Shown one piece after another: positions 8,301-16,704 of a DNA stretch of 24,923 nt (its first letter is position 1; each line of letters begins with the position of its first letter). Position numbers and translations under genes: made by a program. Origin of the DNA: an uncultured Alistipes sp. (lineage in GTDB: Bacteria; Bacteroidota; Bacteroidia; Bacteroidales; Rikenellaceae); assembly GCA_904502075.1 (NCBI GenBank), contig CAJGDL010000006.1, forward strand, positions 1-24,923, in the 5' to 3' direction. Under the pieces are notes generated by a model. The model saw only the letters and a list, made by a program, of their open reading frames with translations. It made no database searches and was not told the origin of the DNA.

Positions 8301-9944
8301 ATGAAAAGTATGAAAACGAGAATTTTAACCCTGTTTATGTCGTTCTTGGCTCTCGGATTGATGAGTTGTAACGACTTCCTCGACCTCACGCCGACGGACC
8401 GCGTTTCGGACAAATCGGCTTGGGAGTCGCAGGCTTCGACAGATTTGTATATCAACAACTTCTACGAGTACCTGGCACTCTACGGCCAATTTGGCGAGGC
8501 ACAGTTCCAGGGCAACCTCACGGAGGGTCTGACCGACACCTTCAAGTACGGCAGCCCGATCCAGGGCAACCGTGCCGGTGACTGCAACTACATGGTCTTC
8601 ACCCCCGAGACGATGTCGAGCTCGGGTACGCTCCTCAGCTGCTGGGGCCCGACCTACGAGCGCGTGCGCCGCGTCAACGAGTTCCTGGACGCCATGGCGA
8701 AGTACTCGAACTACTCGGCCGATGTGAATGCCCTCTACGAGGCTCAGGCTCGCTTCTTCCGCGCCTACCTCTACTTCCAGCTGGCCAAGCGCCACGGAGG
8801 TCAGATCATCATCTTCAACTCGCTGGCCGAAACGGTGAAGAATACGCCGCTGACCTCGGCCGAGAACACCTGGCAGTACCTCTACGATGAGTTGATGTTT
8901 GCCGCCCAGAACCTTCCCGAGAAGTGGAACGAACAAAATTCGGGCCGCGTAACGAAGGGTGCCGCCTATGCCCTGCTTTCGCGTGTGATGCTCTACGCCG
9001 AGCGTTGGGCCGATGCCAAGGCCGCCGGTGAGGAGGTACTCAAGTTGGGCTATACGCTGGCCGACACCTATGCCGCAGGCTTTGCCGGTGGCAACTCGGA
9101 GTCGATCCTGGAGTTCAACTACCTGGTAACGGGCCCCAACCACTATTGGGATCGCTACATGTGTATGTACCACGAGTACACCACGGCCGGTGGTGCTTCG
9201 CCCACGCAGGAGATGGTCGAGAGCTACGAGGATAAGGATGGTAACCCGGTGGATTGGTCGAAGTGGCACACCGCCGACGGCACCACGACGACGCCTCCCT
9301 ACGCCCAGCTCGAGCCCCGCTTCGCCGCCACGATTCTCCACAACGGAGCCACCTGGCAGGAGCAGACCCTGGAGTGCTGCGTGGATGGCACCTATGGTAC
9401 CTATGTGGACTATGGCCAGGAGCCCTATCCCTATGGTAAGACCGTGACGGGCTACTACATGCGCAAGTTCCGCCAGGAGTCGAACACCAACCTCACGAGC
9501 ACGGCTTCGACCACGCCTTGGGTGGAGCTTCGTCTGGCCGAGGTGCTCCTCAACCTGGCCGAGGCCGAGATGCGCCTCGAGAACTACGGTGCCGCCATGG
9601 GCTACATCGCCCAGGTGCGTGGCCGCGTGGATCTGCCGACCGACCTCTCGCTCACGGGCGAGGATTGCTTCGCCGCCCTGCGCCACGAGCGTAAGATCGA
9701 GCTCGCCTACGAGGGCCACCTGTGGTGGGATATGCGTCGTTGGGGTCTTGCCGAAGAGGCCTACACGGGCTACCGCGTACACGGTTTGAAGATCACGAAG
9801 GAGGGTTCGGGCTTCCGCTACACCTATGTGGATTGCGACGGTGAGGATCGTGAGTACCTGAGCCGCATGAACCGTCTGCCGATTCCCGACGAAGAGTTAC
9901 TCAACAACAGCACCATCGAGCAGTTCCCCGAGTGGAATTTCTAA
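8301..9944 (+). CDS. susD: SusD/RagB-family surface glycan-binding lipoprotein
   Basis: A 547-residue lipoprotein whose signal ends LMSC with Cys23, followed by NDFLDLTPTDRVSDKSAW, the characteristic start of mature SusD proteins. The helical TPR-like body and C-terminal segments (RFFRAYLYFQLAKRHGG; LRLAEVLLNLAEAE; LRHERKIELAYEGHLWWDMRRW) are all family signatures. SusD caps the SusC channel on the cell surface and captures glycan. The gene begins 10 bases after susC, as expected for a co-translated pair. A second ATG at 8310 (MKTRIL) could also be the start; both give a complete lipoprotein signal. Ligand specificity cannot be inferred from sequence alone. Confidence 0.97.
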   Translation: MKSMKTRILTLFMSFLALGLMSCNDFLDLTPTDRVSDKSAWESQASTDLYINNFYEYLALYGQFGEAQFQGNLTEGLTDTFKYGSPIQGNRAGDCNYMVFTPETMSSSGTLLSCWGPTYERVRRVNEFLDAMAKYSNYSADVNALYEAQARFFRAYLYFQLAKRHGGQIIIFNSLAETVKNTPLTSAENTWQYLYDELMFAAQNLPEKWNEQNSGRVTKGAAYALLSRVMLYAERWADAKAAGEEVLKLGYTLADTYAAGFAGGNSESILEFNYLVTGPNHYWDRYMCMYHEYTTAGGASPTQEMVESYEDKDGNPVDWSKWHTADGTTTTPPYAQLEPRFAATILHNGATWQEQTLECCVDGTYGTYVDYGQEPYPYGKTVTGYYMRKFRQESNTNLTSTASTTPWVELRLAEVLLNLAEAEMRLENYGAAMGYIAQVRGRVDLPTDLSLTGEDCFAALRHERKIELAYEGHLWWDMRRWGLAEEAYTGYRVHGLKITKEGSGFRYTYVDCDGEDREYLSRMNRLPIPDEELLNNSTIEQFPEWNF

Positions 9945-9956
9945 TGAATTACGACT

Positions 9957-11705
9957 ATGAAAAAGAGTATATTTTGGATCTTTACGGCCGCCCTCCTCTC
10001 GCTGACGGCGTGCCACCAGCCCGAAGAGTTGATCCCGGCCCAGGCCAACAAGGGTATCAACAACCTGACGGTCTACCCCACTTGGGAGGGCTACCACACG
10101 GCCGACCAGTCGGGTTTCCCCAGCGAGATCGACTATGTGAAGCGCATCATTACCATCCAGGTTCCCTACACGCTGCCCGTGGAGTCGGACAACGTGCAGA
10201 AGCTGGAGGACTATAAGAATGTATGGGCTCTGTTCAACCTGGACGACAATGCCACCTTGGAGCCCAAGCTCATCACCATGGATCTCACGCAGACCTACAC
10301 GGTGACCCTCACCGACCAAAAGAAGGAGCAGAGCGTATGGACCATCAAGGCAAAGCTGGCCAAGAGCAAGGCTTGCGACATCGAGAGCTTCTCGATCCCC
10401 TCGCTGGGTCTTTCGGCCGTAATCGACAAGAGCGGTGCCACGGCTTCGTTGATCTACTTCAACGAGTTGCAGAACACCTTTGCCGACTACACCCTCTCGC
10501 CCCACGCCCGCATCGTTCCCGACCCCGCCACCACGGCCTTCTGGTGCTCGCCCGAGAAGCCCAAGAAGTTCACGGTGATCGCCCAGGACGGCGTAACGAA
10601 GCGCGACTGGATCCTGCAGCAGACCGAGCCCGCTCGCGTAGAGGAGGGTATCCGTCCCGGCAGCGGCAAGTTGCTCTGGACCGCCAAGCTCTCGAGCCTG
10701 GGTGTCCCCGTACTCGACATGACGACCGGTATTGCCGCCACGGATCAGAACCTGATCATCCACACGCGTGGTGAAAATCCCATTGTGGTGGATGCCAAGA
10801 CGGGTAACCCCGTGGGTACGGTAGAGCTCGGTTCGATCAAGGGTGCCAGCTCGTCCTACTACATGACCTCAGACCACAAGGGTCACCTGATGGTGAACAA
10901 CCGTGTGCCCGATGATGGTAACATCCTGCGTATCTATCGTATGCGCGACCTGAACTCGACGCCCGAGCTCTTCATCGAGTTCCCCACGACGGATGTCTAT
11001 GGCGACCACATCTCGGTATGGGGCGACCTCTACGGGGATGCCACCATCCAGGCTGCCTATTGCGGTTGGACTTCGACGGGTAGCACCTCGACGATCACCT
11101 GGGTGGTAAAGAACGGCGAGGTAGTGAGCCAGCAGCCCACCTGGTGCCAAATTTCGGGTGTAGGTGGCTGGACCAACGGTGATGCCATCCGCCTGGGCAC
11201 GGAGGCCAACTCCGACTTCCTGGCATCGGGTTATTCGATGAACCAGCTGACCTGGGTAGACGGAAACACGAACGCTGCCAAGAATTATATTCACGGTGCA
11301 CTTTCGGGCAACGAGGGTCTGAAGGCGATCGATGCTGTCAACTTCAACGGTGTGAACTATGTGGCAGCCACCATGGAGAGCTTCTTCACCTGGGGTGTAG
11401 CCGGCGATATGTGGATCTTCGAGGCGAAGTATCCCGAGACCTTCACCGGTTCGCTCGAGCAGGATACGGCCAACGGTATCATGGCCTACCCCGACATCAC
11501 GATCTTCAACCTTAACAACGACGACGGCAACGAAAACAGCGGTTGCTACGGCTTCTATGGTGGTCGTGCCAACGACGGTGTGAACAGTAATGCGGTTCAG
11601 GATGTGAAGCTGCATGTCTCCTCGGACGGTTACTTCATGTACGGCTACTTCATGTTCTGCAACGGTTATGTGGGTTGCGTACAGTTTGACTGTATTGCCC
11701 AATAA
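9957..11705 (+). CDS. DUF5018-type surface lipoprotein, candidate SusE/F-like glycan binder
   Basis: A 582-residue lipoprotein with Cys19 after SLTA. Residues about 30-235 contain beta-rich, Ig-like repeats (for example VWALFNLDDNATLEP and VTLTDQKKEQSVWTIKAK). Residues about 240-582 look like a propeller, with blades such as NPIVVDAKTGNPVGTVELG and LRIYRMRDLNSTPELFIEF. This matches the DUF5018-containing lipoproteins that often follow SusC/D in Bacteroidota. No catalytic motif is visible. The position 12 bases after susD suggests a surface glycan-binding role like SusE/SusF. The propeller may bind a polymer or a glycoprotein rather than starch-like chains. The function is inferred from context. 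Confidence 0.75.
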   Translation: MKKSIFWIFTAALLSLTACHQPEELIPAQANKGINNLTVYPTWEGYHTADQSGFPSEIDYVKRIITIQVPYTLPVESDNVQKLEDYKNVWALFNLDDNATLEPKLITMDLTQTYTVTLTDQKKEQSVWTIKAKLAKSKACDIESFSIPSLGLSAVIDKSGATASLIYFNELQNTFADYTLSPHARIVPDPATTAFWCSPEKPKKFTVIAQDGVTKRDWILQQTEPARVEEGIRPGSGKLLWTAKLSSLGVPVLDMTTGIAATDQNLIIHTRGENPIVVDAKTGNPVGTVELGSIKGASSSYYMTSDHKGHLMVNNRVPDDGNILRIYRMRDLNSTPELFIEFPTTDVYGDHISVWGDLYGDATIQAAYCGWTSTGSTSTITWVVKNGEVVSQQPTWCQISGVGGWTNGDAIRLGTEANSDFLASGYSMNQLTWVDGNTNAAKNYIHGALSGNEGLKAIDAVNFNGVNYVAATMESFFTWGVAGDMWIFEAKYPETFTGSLEQDTANGIMAYPDITIFNLNNDDGNENSGCYGFYGGRANDGVNSNAVQDVKLHVSSDGYFMYGYFMFCNGYVGCVQFDCIAQ

Positions 11706-11720
11706 TCCGCAGGCGATAAA

Positions 11721-11750
11721 ACCTACAGCCCTTTGATCGGGGCTGTAGGT
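11721..11750 (+). promoter_or_regulatory. Intergenic hairpin upstream of the second GHL10 gene
   Basis: A perfect 11-bp inverted repeat, ACCTACAGCCC (11721-11731) and GGGCTGTAGGT (11740-11750), with an eight-base loop. It lies in the 78-base gap after the DUF5018 gene. It is followed by A-rich rather than T-rich sequence, so it does not look like an intrinsic terminator for the plus strand. It more likely stabilises or processes the 3' end of the susCD-DUF5018 mRNA segment. Confidence 0.6.
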
Positions 11751-11783
11751 ACAAAAAAATACAAACAATAAAAACCAAGAGAG

Positions 11784-13463
11784 ATGAAAAAACTTCTATT
11801 CGCTATGGGCCTGGTCGCCACGATGGCCGCCTGCTCTGAAGACAAGACTTCGGTGTATGAGTATCCGGCACGCCCCGATGTGGAGCCGCAGCCCGCAGTT
11901 ACCCTCACCCCGGGTGAGGCTACGCACAACTCACTGGAGTTCACCCTCACCCCGGCCAATGCCGAGGAGTGCTCATTCTACTGCATCGAGACCGAGGACG
12001 ACGACAAGCAGCTCTCGGCCGGCGAGGTAATCGCGTTGGGTCAGGCCGTAAATGCTACCGAAAGCGGCACCTACAAGGCCGGGGAGCTCTACGATGAAAC
12101 CTCGTACAACATCTATGCTGCGGTGCGCAAAGGTGACAAATCCTCGATGACGGCCATCAAGATGGAGACGAAGAAGGCTCCCGTAACTCCGGCCCCCCCG
12201 ACGGGTCCCGAGACCAACCCGATGTATATTTGGGTGGATGCCGCAGCCAACTTCCCCGACTTTGCCAACGACCAGGAGAAGATCCGTCGTGACTTGACCC
12301 TGGCCAAGGAGACCGGATTCACGGATATCGTAGTGGATGTACGCCCCACGAACGGCGATGTGCTATTCCAGACCTCGCACTGCGATCAGGTGGCTTGGCT
12401 TGGTGCTTGGACCTCGAATGGATACAACAAGATCACCCGCACGGCTGAGTGGGACTACCTGGGTGCCTTCATCGAGATCGGCCACGAGCTGGGTCTGCGC
12501 ATCCACGCCGGCTTCAACACGATGGTAGGTGGTAACACCTCGTCGCTCGGTTCGCAGGGTATCTTGGTACGCGATAGCTCGAAGAAGGAGTGGGCCACGG
12601 TACTCAACACCTCGAACGGCTTTGTCAATACGCTCGACTCGGATGAGACGACCTTCTTCTTCAACCCCCACCACCCCGAGGTGCAGGAGTACATCTGCAA
12701 CCTGCTGAAGGATTTGGCCGCCTACGAGGAGCTGGATGGTATCATCCTCGACCGCGGTCGTTACGATTCGTTTATGAGCGACTGCTCGGAGCTGACCCTC
12801 GAGGCCTTCGAGGAGTATGTGGATGAGTCGGTGGATTTCAACGCCGATGTGCTGCCCGCCGGCTTCACGGGTACGATCGATGCCGATATGCCCTACCAGC
12901 ACAAGCACCTGAAGAAGTGGATCGAGTTCCGCGCCAAGACCATCCACGATCTGATGACCCTGGCCAAGGAGGCTGTACGCAGCGTGAACCCCACCGTGAA
13001 GTTCGGTGTCTATGTGGGTGGCTGGTACTCGACCTACTACGATTGCGGTGTAAACTGGGCAGGTCCCGACTACAACACCGCCGCCGACTTCCCGCGTTGG
13101 GCTACGGCCGACTATAAGAATTATGGTTATGCCGATCTGATGGACCACATGCTCATCGGCGCCTATGCCTCGCCCGGTGGTGTTTACGGTAGCTCGGAGT
13201 GGACCATGCAGGGCTTCTGCTCGCTGGCCATGACGCGCATCCAGGGCGCTTGCCCGCTCGTATGCGGAGGTCCCGATGTAGGCAACTGGGATGCTAACGA
13301 CAAGTACACCGACGAGCAGGAGTATGAGGCGATCACCAACTCGGTGAAGGCCTGCTACGATGCTTGCGACGGCTACTTCCTCTTCGACATGATTCACCTG
13401 AAGAAGGCCGACACCTGGAGCTATGCCAAGGCCGGTATCGACGAGGTGAAGGCAGGTTTGTAA
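11784..13463 (+). CDS. GHL10-type TIM-barrel lipoprotein with N-terminal FN3-like module, copy 2
   Basis: A 559-residue lipoprotein; the signal ends MAAC with Cys17. Residues about 38-132 form an FN3-like module of the same kind as in the phosphodiester glycosidase (shared pattern of AEEC, a GEVIALGQ-like stretch, and Y-x-x-YAA). A proline-rich linker precedes a GHL10 barrel from about residue 147: MYIWVDAAANF, DIVVDVRPTNGDVLF, GLRIHAGFN, DGIILDRGRYDSF (318-330), and the late YVGGWYSTYYDCGVNW block. These align segment by segment with the gene at 3775-5109, but identity is moderate and active-site neighbours differ (LDRGRYD against FDRLRYD). Two diverged copies in one locus suggest hydrolases for two linkages or two chain positions. 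Its stop is followed in the same frame by the SGNH gene after only 24 bases. Confidence 0.8.
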   Translation: MKKLLFAMGLVATMAACSEDKTSVYEYPARPDVEPQPAVTLTPGEATHNSLEFTLTPANAEECSFYCIETEDDDKQLSAGEVIALGQAVNATESGTYKAGELYDETSYNIYAAVRKGDKSSMTAIKMETKKAPVTPAPPTGPETNPMYIWVDAAANFPDFANDQEKIRRDLTLAKETGFTDIVVDVRPTNGDVLFQTSHCDQVAWLGAWTSNGYNKITRTAEWDYLGAFIEIGHELGLRIHAGFNTMVGGNTSSLGSQGILVRDSSKKEWATVLNTSNGFVNTLDSDETTFFFNPHHPEVQEYICNLLKDLAAYEELDGIILDRGRYDSFMSDCSELTLEAFEEYVDESVDFNADVLPAGFTGTIDADMPYQHKHLKKWIEFRAKTIHDLMTLAKEAVRSVNPTVKFGVYVGGWYSTYYDCGVNWAGPDYNTAADFPRWATADYKNYGYADLMDHMLIGAYASPGGVYGSSEWTMQGFCSLAMTRIQGACPLVCGGPDVGNWDANDKYTDEQEYEAITNSVKACYDACDGYFLFDMIHLKKADTWSYAKAGIDEVKAGL

Positions 13464-13487
13464 TTCACCGATCAAAACACGATCCGT

Positions 13488-14159
13488 ATTAAAAGTTGGA
13501 AAAGATGGCTGCTGCTCCTGGTAGCAGCAGCCACTACCCTCCCCTCAATGGCCCAATCGGAATTCGGAGCCTACTACGACTGCCGCTTTGCCGCCCATCA
13601 AAAGGAGGGCATGCCCACGGGAGCCCTTGTTTGGCTCGGCGACAGCCTCACCGAGCAGGCCTGGTGGAGCTTCTTGACGAAAGAGAAAGATATCGTGAAT
13701 CGCGGCATCGGCGGAGATATTACGCGAGGTATGTTGGCACGTCTGGACGAGATTCTGGCCTTTTCGCCCCGCAAGATCTTCCTGATGGGAGGCGTGAACG
13801 ACCTCTCGGGCAATCGCCCCGTGGAGGAGATTGTCAGCAATGTCCGCCAAATGCTTGAGATGGTGAAACGAGAAGTACCCTCCTGCGAGGTCTACCTGCA
13901 AAGCGTTATCGTTCCCAACAACGAGGTGCTGGCCTACGACTACATCAAGAACAAGCAGGAGAAGATCCGCTCGCTGAACAAGCACTACAAGGCGCTCTGC
14001 GACGAGGGCCTGGCTACCTGGGTCAATATCGCTCCGCTCTTGGAGAATGAGCAGGGCGAACTGAAGGAGGAGTACACGAAGGATGGCATACACCTCCACC
14101 CCGAGGCCTATGTGATTTGGGTCAACCACCTCAAGGAGATGAAATACCTGCGCAAGTAA
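13488..14159 (+). CDS. Secreted SGNH/GDSL esterase with an apparent ATT start
   Basis: SGNH hydrolase with the standard blocks: GDSLTE (nucleophile Ser53), NRGIGGD (block II), GGVND (101-105, block III) and DGIHLHP (Asp199/His202, block V). Relatives in Bacteroidota remove acyl groups, usually acetyl, from sugars. The first conventional start is the ATG at 13548, but translation in the same frame upstream encodes a complete signal peptide: a basic KSWKRW start, the LLLLVAAATT core and the SMA cleavage site before QSEF. The only start-like codon there is ATT at 13488-13490; no ATG, GTG or TTG occurs between the previous gene's TAA and 13548. I take 13488 as the biological start (223 residues). 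The gene may use a rare ATT start or may have lost its ATG by a point change. If translation begins at 13548 the enzyme would stay in the cytoplasm. The family is certain, the start is not. Confidence 0.82.
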   Translation: MKSWKRWLLLLVAAATTLPSMAQSEFGAYYDCRFAAHQKEGMPTGALVWLGDSLTEQAWWSFLTKEKDIVNRGIGGDITRGMLARLDEILAFSPRKIFLMGGVNDLSGNRPVEEIVSNVRQMLEMVKREVPSCEVYLQSVIVPNNEVLAYDYIKNKQEKIRSLNKHYKALCDEGLATWVNIAPLLENEQGELKEEYTKDGIHLHPEAYVIWVNHLKEMKYLRK

Positions 14160-14236
14160 CCCTTGCCTGAAAAAAAGCCTTCGGACTCCCTAAAAAAGAA
14201 TATCGAACCCAAGGATAGGGAATAACAAATCGAGAG

Positions 14237-15643
14237 ATGAAACGAGTTGCAGCGATCGACTTTCTGCGTGCCCTGGCCATTCTCGGCATGGTGATCTCGG
14301 GACAGATGCTCTGGCATAAAGAGCTTCCGGCCTTTATGTTCCACGCCCAGCTTCCGCCCCCCACCTTCGCCTTCAACCCCGCGGTGCCGGGCATCACCTG
14401 GGTCGATTTGGTCTTCCCCTTCTTCCTCTTCTCGATGGGTGCCGCCATGCCCCTGGCCCTGCGTCGTCGCGAAGAGCAGGGGGCCCGCTGGTGGGAGGTC
14501 ACCAAGAGTGCCCTGCACCGCTTCGTGTGGCTCGCCTCATTCGCCATCATCCTGGGTAATACCCGCATGGGGCGCTTGACGGAGCTCGCTCCGTGGGCCG
14601 CGGCACTGATGACCCTCGTGGTTTGGGGGCTCTTCTTTGCGATGTTCGTCCGCGTGCCAAATTGGGAACATAAGAGAAACTCGATCCTCAACTGGGCGGG
14701 ATTCGTAGCCCTGATCGCGCTGACCCTGCTCTACAAACCCTGGTTCGGGGTCGAGGTATCGCTCCACCAGAGCGACATCATCATCCTGATCCTCGCCTCG
14801 ATGGCTCTCTTCGGCACCCTCCTTTGGTGGGTTACGCGCAACTCGCCGGTGATGCGTATCGTAGTGATCGGAGGCTTCGCCCTGCTGAAGTTGGCCTCCT
14901 CGGTCGAGGGGTCGTGGTGCGAATGGCTTTGGCAACAGACTCCCGCGGAGTGGCTCTTCCGCTTCGAATTCCTGAAATACCTCTGCTTGGTCCTCTCGGG
15001 TACGATTGCCGGCGATGTAATCCGCCGGGCGTTGAAATCGGGAGAACTCTCCCCACAAGGAGAAAGCAATCGCCGCCAATCGCTCCTGACGGTGGGCTTG
15101 GTGGTGATGATGGCGGCCTTGATCGGCACACAACTTTGGGGTCTCTTCGTTCGTGAAGTGGGGCAAACGGTACTTCTCACCGCGCTCTTCTGTAGCCTGG
15201 CCTACGGCCTGATGCATTGGCTGAAGACACCCGAACAACCCCTGCTGAAATCGCTCCTGCACATCGCCACGGTGCTCCTTATCGTGGGACTTGTGGCCGA
15301 ACCCCTGGAGGGGGGAATCAAGAAGGATCACGCCACGATCAGCTACTTCTTCGTTACGGGGGGCATGGCCTGCGCCGTGCTGATCTTCGCTCTGGCCCTC
15401 GAGCTCCGCTTCGGCATTCGATTCAAGGCTCTGGAGGCCTGTGGGGCCAACCCGATGTTTGCCTACACCGCCTCGGGCTACCTGATCACCCCCATCGCGG
15501 TGCTCACCTCGCTCTCGACGGCTATTGCCTGGTTTTCGGGTCTCACCCCCTGGTGCGCCTTCTACCGCGGTGTGCTCTTTGCCCTGCTGGTGGTTGCCGT
15601 CACCTACCCGCTCACGCGCAAAAACTATTATTGGAAATCCTAA
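14237..15643 (+). CDS. DUF5009 multi-spanning membrane protein, HGSNAT-like acyltransferase candidate
   Basis: A 468-residue inner-membrane protein with about ten to twelve hydrophobic segments. It carries the family hallmark TWVDLVFPFFLFSMG (about 54-68), preceded by FHAQLPPP with a conserved His at residue 36. DUF5009 proteins are related to heparan-alpha-glucosaminide N-acetyltransferase (COG4299-like), which moves acetyl from cytoplasmic acetyl-CoA to a glucosamine on the other side of the membrane. An equivalent reaction in the periplasm would re-acetylate free amino sugars before uptake by the permease. The start is the ATG after CGAGAG; the 77-base spacer before it holds no promoter I can recognise. 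The membrane location and family are clear, but the reaction is inferred from distant relatives. Confidence 0.8.
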   Translation: MKRVAAIDFLRALAILGMVISGQMLWHKELPAFMFHAQLPPPTFAFNPAVPGITWVDLVFPFFLFSMGAAMPLALRRREEQGARWWEVTKSALHRFVWLASFAIILGNTRMGRLTELAPWAAALMTLVVWGLFFAMFVRVPNWEHKRNSILNWAGFVALIALTLLYKPWFGVEVSLHQSDIIILILASMALFGTLLWWVTRNSPVMRIVVIGGFALLKLASSVEGSWCEWLWQQTPAEWLFRFEFLKYLCLVLSGTIAGDVIRRALKSGELSPQGESNRRQSLLTVGLVVMMAALIGTQLWGLFVREVGQTVLLTALFCSLAYGLMHWLKTPEQPLLKSLLHIATVLLIVGLVAEPLEGGIKKDHATISYFFVTGGMACAVLIFALALELRFGIRFKALEACGANPMFAYTASGYLITPIAVLTSLSTAIAWFSGLTPWCAFYRGVLFALLVVAVTYPLTRKNYYWKS

Positions 15644-15709
15644 CGGGTCACTCGAGAAGGCCTTCTGAAGGGCTCTTCTTCGATGGATTCGGACAAAAAA
15701 ATTGAAACT

Positions 15710-16648
15710 ATGAAGATTACCGGAACATTTCTGGATGAAATCAGCCACGACATTCCGCACCAGAATTGGGGCGAAAAGGAGTGGGATGCCGATTTCCAAC
15801 ATATGCGTTCGATTGGCATCGACACGGTGATTATGATCCGTTCGGGCTACCGCAAATTCATCACCTACCCCTCGAAATACCTCATTGGCAAGGGTTGCTA
15901 CCGTCCCTCGACCGACCTGCTGGATCTCTTTCTGCGCCTGGCCGACAAGCACGGCATGAAGTTCTACTTCGGCCTCTACGACTCGGGCCACTATTGGGAT
16001 ACGGGCGACATGTCAAAGGAGACCGAGTACAACAAATTCGTCATCGACGAGGTATGGGAGCAGTACGGACAACACCACCCCTCGTTCGGGGGTTGGTACC
16101 TCAGTGGTGAGATCTCGCGCCGCACAAAGGGGGTCATCGAGGCCTTCCGCGAACAGGGCGAGCACTGCAAAGCCGTCTCGGGCGGTCTGCCTACGCTGAT
16201 CTCCCCCTGGATCGACGGCAAAAAGGCGGTGATGGCGGCTTCGACCACCCTCTCGAAGGAGGATGCCGTCTCGGTGGCCGACCATGAACGAGAGTGGGAC
16301 GAGATCTTCGCCGGAATTCACGGTGCGGTAGATGCCGTAGCCTTCCAGGACGGCCACATCGACTACGACGAGTTGGATGCCTTCTTCGAGGTGAACAAAC
16401 GCCTGGCGGATCGCTACGGCCTGGAGTGTTGGACCAATGCCGAGACCTTCGACCGCGACATGCCGATCAAGTTCCTGCCCATCAAGTTCGAGAAACTGCG
16501 CATGAAACTCGAGGCGGCAGCTCGTGCCGGCTACGACAAGGCGATCACCTTTGAGTTCTCGCACTTCCTCTCGCCGCAGTCCTCCTACACCTCGGCCCAC
16601 CACCTCTTCGACCGCTACCGCGAATATTTCCTGGGCGAAAAGAGGTAA
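15710..16648 (+). CDS. DUF4434 TIM-barrel protein, predicted cytoplasmic glycosidase-like enzyme
   Basis: A 312-residue protein without signal peptide or membrane segment, matching DUF4434-type barrels (KITGTFLDEISHDIPHQNW at the start; TVIMIRSGYRKFITYPS on strand two). Strand ends carry possible catalytic carboxylates: Glu134 in GGWYLSGEIS at the strand-4 position and Glu245 or Glu282 (WTNAETF, ITFEFSHF) on late strands, as in clan-A-like glycosidases. The ATG at 15710 gives the family's usual N-terminus; an upstream in-frame ATG at 15683 would add nine polar residues and is less likely. It sits 56 bases before the 2-epimerase, and both are cytoplasmic, so it probably cleaves or isomerises an imported glycan ahead of epimerisation. 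Other members have no well-established reaction that I know of. Confidence 0.72.
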   Translation: MKITGTFLDEISHDIPHQNWGEKEWDADFQHMRSIGIDTVIMIRSGYRKFITYPSKYLIGKGCYRPSTDLLDLFLRLADKHGMKFYFGLYDSGHYWDTGDMSKETEYNKFVIDEVWEQYGQHHPSFGGWYLSGEISRRTKGVIEAFREQGEHCKAVSGGLPTLISPWIDGKKAVMAASTTLSKEDAVSVADHEREWDEIFAGIHGAVDAVAFQDGHIDYDELDAFFEVNKRLADRYGLECWTNAETFDRDMPIKFLPIKFEKLRMKLEAAARAGYDKAITFEFSHFLSPQSSYTSAHHLFDRYREYFLGEKR

Positions 16649-16704
16649 CCCCGAGAGGCTAACGGTGTCTGAATTTTAGAAGAACTTTTAAAACGAAAAG
16701 ATAT

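Noticed and set aside
5249..9782. Very long minus-strand open frames opposite SusC and SusD
   Set aside because: They mirror well-supported plus-strand genes in GC-rich DNA, have low-complexity Val/Arg/Gly-rich translations, and lack recognisable domains or starts.
13464..13547. Stop-codon readthrough joining the second GHL10 protein and the SGNH enzyme, which share a frame
   Set aside because: A signal peptide sits at the junction, which makes sense only for a separate exported protein; no readthrough signal is seen.
15655..15666. Perfect palindrome AGAAGGCCTTCT upstream of the DUF4434 gene
   Set aside because: A single short palindrome with no spacing for a hairpin loop and no second copy; compatible with chance.
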